Of a stretch of 64,000 nucleotides of DNA, positions 28,518-38,828 are shown in pieces. The position numbers were made by a program, and so were the translations under genes. Numbering within the stretch: position 1 is the first letter of the stretch; each line of letters begins with the position of its first letter. Source of the stretch: Streptomyces lomondensis (GTDB lineage Bacteria; Actinomycetota; Actinomycetes; Streptomycetales; Streptomycetaceae); the NCBI RefSeq assembly GCF_014651035.1, contig NZ_BMWC01000001.1, positions 1,209,581 to 1,273,580 on the forward strand. The letters run 5' to 3'. The notes beneath the pieces are model-generated. The model was not told the DNA's origin and did not search any database. It worked only from the letters and a program-made list of their open reading frames with translations.

Positions 28518-29327
28518 ATGGAAGCGGAAGACGAGTACAACGTCATCATCAGCGTGGACGCCGAGGGGTCGGGCAGACTGACCGATCCCGAGAAGGACCG
28601 GATGCGCGCCAGACTCTACGAGGTCACGGGGCAGGCCTTCGAGAAGGCCGGCCTCCGCCCGCCACGCCTGTACCAGGAGGACCGCGGGGACGGCGTCCTC
28701 AGCTTCGTGCCGACCTGTGTGCGCCGCAGGGTGGTGGGGGAGTGGCTGGAGTACCTCCACCAGAACCTGCGGGAGGTCAACCGCGACCTGCGCACCCCGC
28801 TGCGCCTGAGGGTGGGCATGCACATCGGTCCGGTCAGGGCCGACGCCCACGGCCGCTCCGGCCGCGCCGTCGACCTGGCCTGCCGGCTGTGCGACTGCGC
28901 CACGGCGAAGGCGGTCCTCGCGGCCGCTCCCCAGAAGTCCCCGCTGGTGGCGGTGGTCTCCGACCGGCTCCACGAGGAGGCCGTGCTGTCCGGCGGCCGC
29001 TGGGTGGAACCGGATCATTACCGCCGCTACGACGTGGAACTGAAGGAGGGCGGCAGCTCGGCCTGGTTCATCGTGCCCGGGCTGCCCCAGCCGCCGGAAC
29101 CCGAGCCCGCCGACGAGACCGACGGCCCGGGTGGTCGTGAGGACACCCCGTCCGGGCCGGGCGGCACGCCCGCGCCCCGGGATCCCGCCGCGGCGCCCAA
29201 GGGGCCGGCGGCGCAGCACGCGAAGGTCGTCCAGGAGGTCCACCAGCACGGCAACGGGCAGTTGTGGTCCGGCAACTTCGAGAACATCAACATCGGCCGC
29301 CCCGGGACCGGCGGGAGTGACCGGTGA
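28518..29327 (+). CDS. Class III nucleotide cyclase-like protein with C-terminal Gly/Asn/Phe motif
   Basis: A 269-aa protein whose residues 8-150 follow the class III cyclase plan: first metal Asp14 in VIISVDAEGSG, second metal Asp58 in EDRGDGVLSF, RVGMHIGPV at 98-106, and GRSGRAVDLACRL at 112-124 with Arg123 in the transition-state position and Asp119 where cyclases usually have Asn. Both metal ligands are intact, so catalysis is possible but unproven. Residues 190-233 are a Pro/Gly-rich linker. Residues 244-260 carry a short motif (HGNGQLWSGNFENINIG) resembling one in the next protein. ATG after GAGGAGAGG. Its stop overlaps the next start by 4 bp (GTGA). It could supply cNMP to the Crp-like regulator and the TM protein of this locus. 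Confidence 0.75.
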   Translation: MEAEDEYNVIISVDAEGSGRLTDPEKDRMRARLYEVTGQAFEKAGLRPPRLYQEDRGDGVLSFVPTCVRRRVVGEWLEYLHQNLREVNRDLRTPLRLRVGMHIGPVRADAHGRSGRAVDLACRLCDCATAKAVLAAAPQKSPLVAVVSDRLHEEAVLSGGRWVEPDHYRRYDVELKEGGSSAWFIVPGLPQPPEPEPADETDGPGGREDTPSGPGGTPAPRDPAAAPKGPAAQHAKVVQEVHQHGNGQLWSGNFENINIGRPGTGGSDR

Positions 29328-31534
29328 GCGCGGACAACGCCGCACCCGCCGGTCCCGCGCCGGGCGGCGCGCAGCCCGGGCAGCCCGGCAACGTCAAGCC
29401 GGCGGCGGGCGCCCAGCGGGCCGACCAGGCGCCCCAGCCCGACCAGGCGGCGGCCGGCCCCGACCAGAACGACGTCATCGGCGCCGCCGCCGACGCACTC
29501 GCCGAGGACGGGCTGCCGGGCACCTCGGCCGCCGCCTCCCGCGTCTACCGGGCGTCCTCCCACGGATCCGGCAACCTCTTCAGCGGCACCTTCGAGTCCA
29601 TCACCGTGCTCGGCATGCCCGAGGCCGCCGGCCAGCTGCGCGCGGGCCCGCTCCCCGCCGACGAACTGCGCACCCTGCGCCGGGTGTTCCAGGAACCGGA
29701 GGAGTACGGCGCGTGGAAGGCACGGCTGCGGTCCGACCGGCTGATCGTGCTGTGCGGGCAGCCCGGCACCGGCCGCGCCTACACCGCCCTGTCCCTGCTG
29801 GACGACGTGACCCGGGGCCATGTCTCCCGGCTCGACCCCCGGTCCGACCTCGCCGAACTGGAGGAGAGCCAGATCGAACCGGGCCACGGGTACGCCCTGG
29901 AGCCCGCGGACTCGGGCCTGCCGGACGAGACCGGCCTCGACCGGCTGTGCGAACTCCTCGGCAAGCAGGAGTCGTACGCGGTGCTGCTCGCCACCCCCGA
30001 ACCGGGCGACGTCCTCTCCCGGCGCGGCCGCTACTACTGCCGGCACACCCCCGCGTCCGCCGCCGACGTCGTCGACGGCCACCTCGCCACGGAACTCGAG
30101 GAGGATCCCGGCGACCTGTACGAGCGGGCCCGCGAACTGGCGACCGACGCCGCGGTGCTCGAAGCCACCGGACTCGACGAGTTGCTGCCCGCGGAGGCCA
30201 AGCGGTTCGCCGCCCTCCTCGCCCGGCAGGTGCGCGGTGACCTGACCCACGACGAACTCCTCGCCCGCTGCCGCCGGTTCGCCGAGGAACAGGCCGCCGA
30301 CTGGTTCGCCGGCGGTGCGCTCGCGGAGAGTCCGCAGCGCTTGCGGGACGCGGCCTACCGCATCGCCGTGGCCGTGCTGGGCCGCGCCTCCCTCAGCGCC
30401 GTCGCCGAGGCCGCGGAGATCCTCGCCTGGGAACTCGCCGTCACGGCCGACCCGGAGGCCAACCCCGGCCGCCCGCTCTTCAGCGACGGCGTCGACGCCC
30501 GGCTGGCCTCGGCCCGCGCGGTGGCGGACACCGGCGTGGAGCAGGTCGGGGACGAGGACGTGCCGGTGCGTACCGTGCGCTTCCGGGGCGAGGCGCTCGG
30601 CCCCGCCGTCCTCGGCCACCTGTGGCAGCACCGGCACAACGTGCGCGGACCCGTCCTGCGCTGGCTGGCCGGACTGTGCGAGGACTCCCGCCCGCAGGTG
30701 TGGGTCCGCGCCGCCATGGCCGCCGGTCTCCTGTGCGGGCTCGACTGCTCGCACACCGTCCAGGAACTCGTGCAGCCCATGGCCCAGGCCCCGCAGGCCC
30801 GCCGCCGCCTGTTCGCCGCGACCGTCCTCGACGTGGCCGTCACCACCCCGGAGGTCGGTACGGCCGTCCGCGCCCTGGTCCGGCACTGGGCGACCCAGGG
30901 CGACGAGCACCTGCGCTGGACCGCGGGCGCCGTGCTCGGCCGGGGACGGGCCACGGCCACGGTCGCCGACACCCTGGACCTCCTGGGCCGCATCGGCGTC
31001 TGGGAGGACGGCACGCTGCGGGCCGCCGCGGGGGTCCAGGTCGCCCACCTCGCCGGAGCCCACTGCGATCCGCTCGTCCTCCGGCGCATCCGGGCCTGGC
31101 TGTCCGACGCGCGACGGCCCCAGCAGGACCTCGGCCTGCAGAGCACCGTCTTCCTCGCCTCCGTCTCCGCGACAGACCTGTGGAACCAGCACCCGGACCT
31201 CGCCGACCGCGGCGACTGGCCCCTCATGCTGGCCCTCGCCGAGGCCCGTCCCGAGCTCGCCAGGGAGCTCGCGGGGCTGCTGTGGACGGCCCTCCAGACC
31301 GGCCGGTCCTACGAGGCGGCCCTGGACACGGTGTCGGACTGGCTGCGCCGGAGCGCCGACCAGCCCTGGGCGTCGCGGCTGGAGTCGTTCCTGCCCCTGC
31401 TGGTGCACGGCCAGGACGACCGGGACCGGCTGCTCGCCCTGCTCAAGGAACTGTCCGAAGACCCCGACCAACCACTGAACGACCAGCAGGTCCGCCGCTT
31501 CCACACGGCGGTCCAGGGAGCGGGTACACGATGA
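29324..31534 (+). CDS. Large P-loop-like protein with C-terminal alpha-helical repeats
   Basis: 736 aa. Residues 1-75 are a disordered Ala/Pro/Gln-rich arm. Residues 80-96 hold a motif (HGSGNLFSGTFESITVL) matching the C-terminus of the preceding cyclase-like protein. A P-loop-like LIVLCGQPGTGRAYT is at 140-154, with Arg for the invariant Lys and Ala for Ser/Thr, so nucleotide hydrolysis is doubtful. From about 390 on, repeated Leu/Ala-rich helices with paired Arg/Trp resemble HEAT/ARM repeats, a likely sensor or scaffold. Coupled by 4-bp overlaps to both neighbours. No named family is recognised. The layout recalls NTPase-plus-repeat sensors of bacterial conflict systems. Confidence 0.72.
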   Translation: MSADNAAPAGPAPGGAQPGQPGNVKPAAGAQRADQAPQPDQAAAGPDQNDVIGAAADALAEDGLPGTSAAASRVYRASSHGSGNLFSGTFESITVLGMPEAAGQLRAGPLPADELRTLRRVFQEPEEYGAWKARLRSDRLIVLCGQPGTGRAYTALSLLDDVTRGHVSRLDPRSDLAELEESQIEPGHGYALEPADSGLPDETGLDRLCELLGKQESYAVLLATPEPGDVLSRRGRYYCRHTPASAADVVDGHLATELEEDPGDLYERARELATDAAVLEATGLDELLPAEAKRFAALLARQVRGDLTHDELLARCRRFAEEQAADWFAGGALAESPQRLRDAAYRIAVAVLGRASLSAVAEAAEILAWELAVTADPEANPGRPLFSDGVDARLASARAVADTGVEQVGDEDVPVRTVRFRGEALGPAVLGHLWQHRHNVRGPVLRWLAGLCEDSRPQVWVRAAMAAGLLCGLDCSHTVQELVQPMAQAPQARRRLFAATVLDVAVTTPEVGTAVRALVRHWATQGDEHLRWTAGAVLGRGRATATVADTLDLLGRIGVWEDGTLRAAAGVQVAHLAGAHCDPLVLRRIRAWLSDARRPQQDLGLQSTVFLASVSATDLWNQHPDLADRGDWPLMLALAEARPELARELAGLLWTALQTGRSYEAALDTVSDWLRRSADQPWASRLESFLPLLVHGQDDRDRLLALLKELSEDPDQPLNDQQVRRFHTAVQGAGTR

Positions 31535-32628
31535 CGCAGAACGGATGGGGCCAGCAGTGGCCCCAGCAACCGCAGAACTGGCAGGCGGAGTTCGCCCTGC
31601 CGCACGATCTGAGAGGGCCCTTCATCAGGGAGTTCACCCCGCAGGGCGGCTACCGGCATCTGCACAGCCAGGTGGCCTCGGTGCTCTACTACCGCAACGG
31701 CGGGCACAGCGTGGTCACGGTCCGCGGCGCCGAGCACCACAACAAGCCGCTGATGGGCAAGCCCACCTCCGTGTGCTGGATCGCCCGCGGCCAGCACCAG
31801 GTCTCCTTCCAGCTGGAACTGCCCACCTCCGGCGACCGGTCCCGGTTCAAGGCCGGCGCGGACGTCAACTGGGAGGTGCGGGACTTCCATCTGGCGGCCG
31901 AGAAGCGGGTGGTGGACGTGGAGCGCATGCTGCGCCCGCCGCTGGAGAGCCGGCTGCGCGGCGTCAGCCGGCGCTACGGCCTGGACTCCGCGCAGCAGGT
32001 GGACGAGGCCATCCAGGACGAGCTGGCCAGCGGCCGGTGGAACGACTTCGGCGCCGACCTCGGCCTGGTCACCCAGGTGTTCATCCGCATCGACCTCGGC
32101 CAGGCCGCCGCCGACCACCACGCCCAGATGGTGGCGGTGGAGAAGAGCACCGAGGTCCAGCAGGCCATGGACACCGCCCAGAAGGCGCGGGTCATGGCGA
32201 ACATGGAGGACGCGCAGAAACTCATCAGTGCGGGCGAGGCGACCCAGTACGCGCATCTGCTCGCGCAGGACCCCAGCCGCGCCCAAGACATCCTGGCCGA
32301 GCTCCAGCGGCAGGCACGCGCCCAGCGGCAGGGCGCGCTCGACTACCTGACCAACCTGATCAACCAGGGCGTGGTCCAGCGCCACCAGATCGACGACCAG
32401 GTACGGGCGCTCATCGAATTCAGCCGCACGGCCTCCTCGACCGTGTTCCAGAACGGAGTACCGCCGGCGCCGACCGCGCTGCCGGCCCCGCCCGTGCCGC
32501 CGCATCCGCCGCTGCCCCCGGCGGCCCCGTCCGACGCCCCGCCGATCCCGCCGCCCGCCGCCCCGGCGGACGCCGCCGAGGAGACGGACACCCCTCAGGA
32601 CGACACCGGTGTCGGAGGGCGCGCGTGA
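31531..32628 (+). CDS. SPFH/band-7-like protein with Pro-rich tail
   Basis: 365 aa. The N-terminus is Gln/Trp-rich. Residues 45-195 fit an SPFH (stomatin/prohibitin) domain: YYRNGGHSVVTVRG, then FKAGADVNWEVRDFHLAAEK, VVDVERMLRPPLESRLRGV, and LVTQVFIRIDLGQAA. A helical, probably coiled-coil segment (200-310) follows and a Pro/Ala-rich tail (315-365). No transmembrane helix is present, unlike most SPFH proteins, so it may assemble on the membrane with the small TM protein encoded next. Overlaps: ATGA with the gene before, GTGA with the gene after. Function unknown. Confidence 0.7.
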   Translation: MTQNGWGQQWPQQPQNWQAEFALPHDLRGPFIREFTPQGGYRHLHSQVASVLYYRNGGHSVVTVRGAEHHNKPLMGKPTSVCWIARGQHQVSFQLELPTSGDRSRFKAGADVNWEVRDFHLAAEKRVVDVERMLRPPLESRLRGVSRRYGLDSAQQVDEAIQDELASGRWNDFGADLGLVTQVFIRIDLGQAAADHHAQMVAVEKSTEVQQAMDTAQKARVMANMEDAQKLISAGEATQYAHLLAQDPSRAQDILAELQRQARAQRQGALDYLTNLINQGVVQRHQIDDQVRALIEFSRTASSTVFQNGVPPAPTALPAPPVPPHPPLPPAAPSDAPPIPPPAAPADAAEETDTPQDDTGVGGRA

Positions 32629-33128
32629 CGGCGGCCCAGCCCGTGCCGCAGTCGGACACGGCCGACCACTACGTCGCCGAACGGCTGCTGGTGACCGTAC
32701 GCGAGGACCTGGGCCGTGCGGACGTGAAGGCGTCCATCCTGCTCTCGGGCGCCGTGGCGGCACCGGCGCTGGTCCTCGGCCGGGGCGGGGCGCTCCCCGC
32801 CTCCGGGGCCGCTCTGGGATTCCTGGTGGCCGGCGGAGCGCTGTGGGCGGCCGGGACGCTGCTGCTGCTCGCGGTGATCGCCCCGCGCACCGGCACCCTC
32901 CGGACGGCACCCGGTGCGACGTTCTACGGCGACGCGCTCGGCGCCCCGGACGCGGAGGCGCTGCGTGCCGCGGTCACCCGGGCCGGACAGGACCGGGTGG
33001 CCTGGCTGCTGGTCCAGTTCCAGGACGTCAGCGCGATCCTGGCGGCGAAGTACCGCTGGCTGCGCTGCTCCATGGCCCTGCTCGGCGCGGGGCTGCTGCT
33101 GGCGGCCGTCGGGGTCGCCGTGGGCTGA
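32625..33128 (+). CDS. Small membrane protein resembling Pycsar TM effectors (PycTM/DUF5706-like)
   Basis: 167 aa. The start AERLLVTVREDLGRADVKAS (18-37), leading straight into a first hydrophobic helix (38-53), matches the conserved entry of PycTM-type effectors. A second helix is at 62-86, ending in an AxPR turn, then a linker with an amphipathic helix (110-145), and a third helix at 149-166. In Pycsar defence, such proteins damage the membrane when cCMP or cUMP is bound. The assignment rests on pattern recognition only. It is the last gene of a four-gene coupled operon that starts with a cyclase-like protein, and a strong terminator follows. Confidence 0.68.
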   Translation: MTAAQPVPQSDTADHYVAERLLVTVREDLGRADVKASILLSGAVAAPALVLGRGGALPASGAALGFLVAGGALWAAGTLLLLAVIAPRTGTLRTAPGATFYGDALGAPDAEALRAAVTRAGQDRVAWLLVQFQDVSAILAAKYRWLRCSMALLGAGLLLAAVGVAVG

Positions 33129-33157
33129 CCGGCGGGACCGTCTCCCGGTCCCGCCGG
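33129..33157. terminator. Bidirectional terminator after the cyclase operon
   Basis: CCGGCGGGACCG, TCTCC loop, then the perfect complement: a 12-bp stem directly after the stop of the TM-protein gene, between it and the convergent nfo gene. Confidence 0.85.
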
Positions 33158-33164
33158 CGGCGCG

Positions 33165-34043
33165 TCAGCCGTCGCGCAGCTTCTTCAGCCGCTCCACGTC
33201 CGCCGCGTGCCCCTCCTTGCCGCCCGGCGTCTCGATGATCAGCGGCACGCCCTCGGTGGCGGGGTGCGTCATCAGCGCCCGGAACGGGTCCTCGCCGATG
33301 TGGCCGGCGCCGATGTTCTCGTGCCGGTCCTTGTGCGCGCCCACCACGTCCTTGGAGTCGTTGGCGTGGATCAGCTTCAGCCGGCCCTCGCCGACCGTTT
33401 CCACCAGCAGGTCCAGCGTCCGGTGCATGCCGCCGGGGCCGGTCAGGTCGTGCCCGGCCGCGAAGATGTGGCAGGTGTCCAGGCAGACGCCGAGCATCGG
33501 GTGGGCGTCCAGCGCCTCGAAGTACGGGCCGAAGTCCCACGTCCGCGAGCACAGGGAGGCGCCCTGGCCGGCGGTCGACTCCAGCAGCAGGTACGGGTCG
33601 TCGTCGTGGGTCAGCTCGTCGAGCAGCGGCAGCAGGTGCTCCCGGACCTGCTTCAGCGCCACGGACCGCTCCCGGCCGCCGGTCGCGCTGCCGGTGTGCA
33701 CCACCACGCCCAGCGCCCCGATCTCCCGCCCGCGCCGCAGCGAGTGCCGCAGCGACTCCACCGACCGCTCCACGGTCGCCTCGGTGTGCGAGCCGAAGTT
33801 GATCAGGTAGGGGGCGTGCACGTACGCCGGGATCGACTCGGCCTCGCACGCGGCGCGGAACGCCTCGTCCTGCTTCGGGTTCCCGAGCGGAGTGGCCCAG
33901 CCGCGCGGGTTGGCGACGAAGACCTGGACGGTCTCCGCCTCGAGGTCACGGGCGTACGACAGGCCGACGGAGTGGAGCCCGCCGGCCACGGGGACGTGGC
34001 CGCCCACGGGATTGCGGGAGGGGCCGGACAGCTGAGGGTTCAC
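33165..34043 (-). CDS. nfo: Deoxyribonuclease IV (AP endonuclease)
   Basis: A 292-aa TIM-barrel endonuclease IV that cuts DNA at abasic sites in base excision repair, using three zinc ions. Family motifs are present: VHAPYLINFG, GVVVHTGS, LLLESTAGQG (Glu ligand), GVCLDTCHIFAAGHD (Asp-His), KLIHANDSKDVVGAHKDRHE and HIGEDPF, IIETPGG (last Glu). All metal ligands are visible. GTG start at 34043, at the usual distance from the first strand (GGHVPVAGGLH). Convergent with the cyclase operon. Confidence 0.95.
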   Translation of the reverse strand: MNPQLSGPSRNPVGGHVPVAGGLHSVGLSYARDLEAETVQVFVANPRGWATPLGNPKQDEAFRAACEAESIPAYVHAPYLINFGSHTEATVERSVESLRHSLRRGREIGALGVVVHTGSATGGRERSVALKQVREHLLPLLDELTHDDDPYLLLESTAGQGASLCSRTWDFGPYFEALDAHPMLGVCLDTCHIFAAGHDLTGPGGMHRTLDLLVETVGEGRLKLIHANDSKDVVGAHKDRHENIGAGHIGEDPFRALMTHPATEGVPLIIETPGGKEGHAADVERLKKLRDG

Positions 34044-34102
34044 CTGTTCAGGGTGTCATGCGTCCGGCCCTGCCCCGTCCACGGGCTCCCTGCCCGCGAC
34101 CG

Positions 34103-36028
34103 TCACCTGATCTTGATGGTGATCGTCGAGCCCTTGGGCGCCGGCTCCCCGCCGGCGACGGACTGGCTCTCGACGGTGTCGCCGAACAGGCCGAGCAGAC
34201 CGCGGTCCTCGTCGACCTGGAACCCGGCGCCTTCCAGCTTCCGCTTGGCGTCGTCGACGCTGTCGCCGACCACGTCCGGCACCTCGACCATCTCCGGGCC
34301 CTTCGACAGCGTCAGCGTGACCGTGTCGCCTTCGGCCGCCTGACCGCCCGCGTTCGGGGTCTGCCGGGCGACCTGGCCCTTGTCGAACTCGGAGGAGGTG
34401 ACCCGCTCGGTGGCGATCTCCACCTTGAGACCGGCGTCCTGGAGCTCGGACCTCGCGTCCGCCAGGTCCGAGCCGGTGACGTCCGGGATGTCGACGGGGC
34501 TGCCCTTGCTGACGACGAGCGCGACTGCCGTGCCCGCACGCACCTTCGTGCCGTCCGCCGGCTGCGCGGAGATCACCGAGCCGCGCGGCACGTCCTCGCT
34601 GAACTCCCGGGTGACCATGCCCGGCTCCAGCCCGTCCTGCTTCAGCTGGGCCCGCGCCCGGTCCAGCCGCTGGCCCTCCAGGGCGGGCACGCGCACCGTC
34701 TCGGGGCCGTCGGAGACGGTGATGCTCACCGAGTCGTTGCCGCGGATGCGCGTCCCGGCCTTCGGGTCGCTGCTGATGACCTGGCCGCGCCGCACGGTGT
34801 CGCTGTAGGCGTGCTCGACCTCGCCGAGCTCCAGACCGGCCTCCCGCAGCCGGTCCTCGGCCTGGTCCTGGGTCTTCGCCAGCAGCGGCGGGACCTCGGT
34901 GAACTGGCCGGAGTTGATGTACCAGACGCCGGTGCCCAGGCCGAGCACGAGCAGGACGGCGACGACGATCGCCACCGGGCGGCGCCGGGACCCAGGGCGG
35001 CGCCGGGACGGCGGGGGCGGCGGCGACCGGAAGCGGCTGGTGCGGTTGAGCACCGCCTCGTCGTCCTCGTTGACGGGCAACGGACGCGGTGTCGTCAGTG
35101 CACGCGGGATCACGCTCGTCCGGTCGTCGGCGTTGTCGTGCTCCGCCGTGAGCGCCTGCGGCGGCACCACGTCCAGCTGGTCCGCGCTCAGCCGGCTGCG
35201 CCCGTCACGGACCTGCGCGAGCAGCGCGACCGCGTCGTACGGGCGGATCTCCGGGGTGCGGGCCGTCGCCGAGGCCACCATCTCGTCCAGCTCGTACGCC
35301 AGGCCGGGCACGGCGGCCGAGGGCGGCGGGACGTCCTCGTGCAGGTGCTTGTAGAGGATGACGGCGGGGGAGTCCCCGTCGTGCGGCTTGTCGCCGGTGA
35401 GCATCTCGTAGAGCATCACCCCGCACGCGTACACGTCGACGCGGGGGTCGGCGGTGCCGTTCTCTATCTGCTCGGGGGCGAGGTACGAGACCGTGCCGAG
35501 CACGGTGCCCGTGGTGTTCGTCACCGTGTCCACGGCCCGGACCAGGCCGAAGTCGGCGACCTTGACCCGGCCGTCGTCCCCTATCAGGACGTTCTCGGGC
35601 TTCATGTCCCGGTGCACGAACCCGGCGCGGTGGGCGGCGCCCAGGGCGGCCAGCACCGGCTCCAGGATGTCCAGGGCGGCGCGCGGCTGGAGCGCCCCGC
35701 GCTCGCGCAGCACGTCCCGGAGGGTGCAGCCCGCGACGTACTCCATGGCCAGGTACACGTACGAGCCGTCGGTGCCCTGGTCGAAGACCTGCACCACGTT
35801 CGGGTGGGCCAGCCGGGCGACCGACTTCGCCTCGCGGATGAACCGCTCGACGAACGAGGCGTCGACCGCGAGGGAGGGGTGCATCACCTTGAGCGCGAGG
35901 ACCCGGTCGAGCCGGGTGTCCACGGCCCGGTAGACCGTGGCCATCCCGCCGACCGCGATCCGCGCGTCGATGCGGTACCGGCCGTCGAGCACCTGCCCGA
36001 CCAAGGGGTCCTGAAGGGTCGTGTCCAC
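34103..36028 (-). CDS. pkaF: Eukaryotic-type Ser/Thr protein kinase with PASTA repeats
   Basis: About 641 aa. The kinase domain (residues 15-280) has IAVGGMATVYRA (glycine loop), ALKVMHP (Lys), FVHRDMKPENVL (catalytic loop) and VADFGLV. A single TM helix (AIVVAVLLVLGLGTGVWYI) is near 350-370. Four extracellular PASTA repeats follow and would sense muropeptides or lipid II, as in PknB and PrkC. The GTG at 36028 begins VDTTLQDPLVGQVLDGRYRID; an upstream frame to 36238 has no kinase-like sequence. It corresponds by position to S. coelicolor PkaF (SCO2110). A likely local substrate is the Rv2175c-like protein at 40.2 kb, as PknL acts on Rv2175c in M. tuberculosis. Confidence 0.93.
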   Translation of the reverse strand: MDTTLQDPLVGQVLDGRYRIDARIAVGGMATVYRAVDTRLDRVLALKVMHPSLAVDASFVERFIREAKSVARLAHPNVVQVFDQGTDGSYVYLAMEYVAGCTLRDVLRERGALQPRAALDILEPVLAALGAAHRAGFVHRDMKPENVLIGDDGRVKVADFGLVRAVDTVTNTTGTVLGTVSYLAPEQIENGTADPRVDVYACGVMLYEMLTGDKPHDGDSPAVILYKHLHEDVPPPSAAVPGLAYELDEMVASATARTPEIRPYDAVALLAQVRDGRSRLSADQLDVVPPQALTAEHDNADDRTSVIPRALTTPRPLPVNEDDEAVLNRTSRFRSPPPPPSRRRPGSRRRPVAIVVAVLLVLGLGTGVWYINSGQFTEVPPLLAKTQDQAEDRLREAGLELGEVEHAYSDTVRRGQVISSDPKAGTRIRGNDSVSITVSDGPETVRVPALEGQRLDRARAQLKQDGLEPGMVTREFSEDVPRGSVISAQPADGTKVRAGTAVALVVSKGSPVDIPDVTGSDLADARSELQDAGLKVEIATERVTSSEFDKGQVARQTPNAGGQAAEGDTVTLTLSKGPEMVEVPDVVGDSVDDAKRKLEGAGFQVDEDRGLLGLFGDTVESQSVAGGEPAPKGSTITIKIR

Positions 36029-36113
36029 GCAGGCGAGTGTACGAGTCGTGACCGACAGCCCCGTCCCCCCGGCGGATTCGGGGTGGGACTGCAGCCGTCC
36101 TGTGACGTGTCCC

Positions 36114-38280
<2,167 letters not shown>

Positions 38281-38290
38281 GGGCGTCCAG

Positions 38291-38385
38291 CCCCTCCCTT
38301 CGCCGGCATGACCCGGATCAGGTTCGTACGGTCGGAGGCCGCCAGCCTCCCTCTCAGCCCGGTGCGTCCGGGCTCCCGCGAGTGC
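38291..38385 (-). promoter_or_regulatory. TPP riboswitch (THI element)
   Basis: Read on the minus strand it contains the conserved GGCTGAGAGGG block and GAACCTGATCCGGGTCATGC followed by CGGCGAAGGGAG, the hallmarks of the thiamine pyrophosphate aptamer. It ends about 10 nt before the thiO start, so ligand binding probably hides the ribosome site. Controls thiO-thiS-thiG. Confidence 0.95.
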
Positions 38386-38445
38386 CTTACGTTGGCCACC
38401 CACCCTAGCCCGATGCCGTACGGCGCAGTAAGGGAGCCACCCGCC

Positions 38446-38796
38446 ATGGCCCGATCCCTCGACGGTCTCGTCCTCGCCCCGGTCGCCGACCAGGCACCGG
38501 GCCAGGTCGGGACCCGCACCCGGTTCACGTACCACGAGAAGGACGGCGAGATTTGGGCCGAGTACACGGGCGGGGACGTCGTACGCGGACATCTCGTGGG
38601 TACCCGGGAGGGCGACAGACTGGACTTCCGGTACGTACAACTCAAGGCGGATGGGACCACATCCTCCGGGCACTGCGTGTCGACGGTCGTGGAACTGCCC
38701 GACGGGCGGGTGCGGCTGGAGGAGAGCTGGGAGTGGGAGTCCCAGTCGGGCAGCGGGACGAGCGTTGTGGAGCAGGTCACGGCGCATGAGCACTGA
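38446..38796 (+). CDS. Small conserved protein, unknown function
   Basis: 116 aa, predicted mostly beta (FTYHEKDGEIWAEYTGGDVV, GHLVGTREGDRLDFRYVQL). Similar short proteins are common in actinobacteria and are sometimes labelled N-acetylglutamate synthase without support; no acetyltransferase motif is visible here. The ATG follows GGGAGCC. It is divergent from thiO, and a flavoprotein gene follows after 32 bp. Possibly a lipocalin-like or ligand-binding beta barrel. Confidence 0.7.
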   Translation: MARSLDGLVLAPVADQAPGQVGTRTRFTYHEKDGEIWAEYTGGDVVRGHLVGTREGDRLDFRYVQLKADGTTSSGHCVSTVVELPDGRVRLEESWEWESQSGSGTSVVEQVTAHEH

Positions 38797-38828
38797 CTGA
38801 CGAAATGTCAGTTGTCTATGGTGATCAG

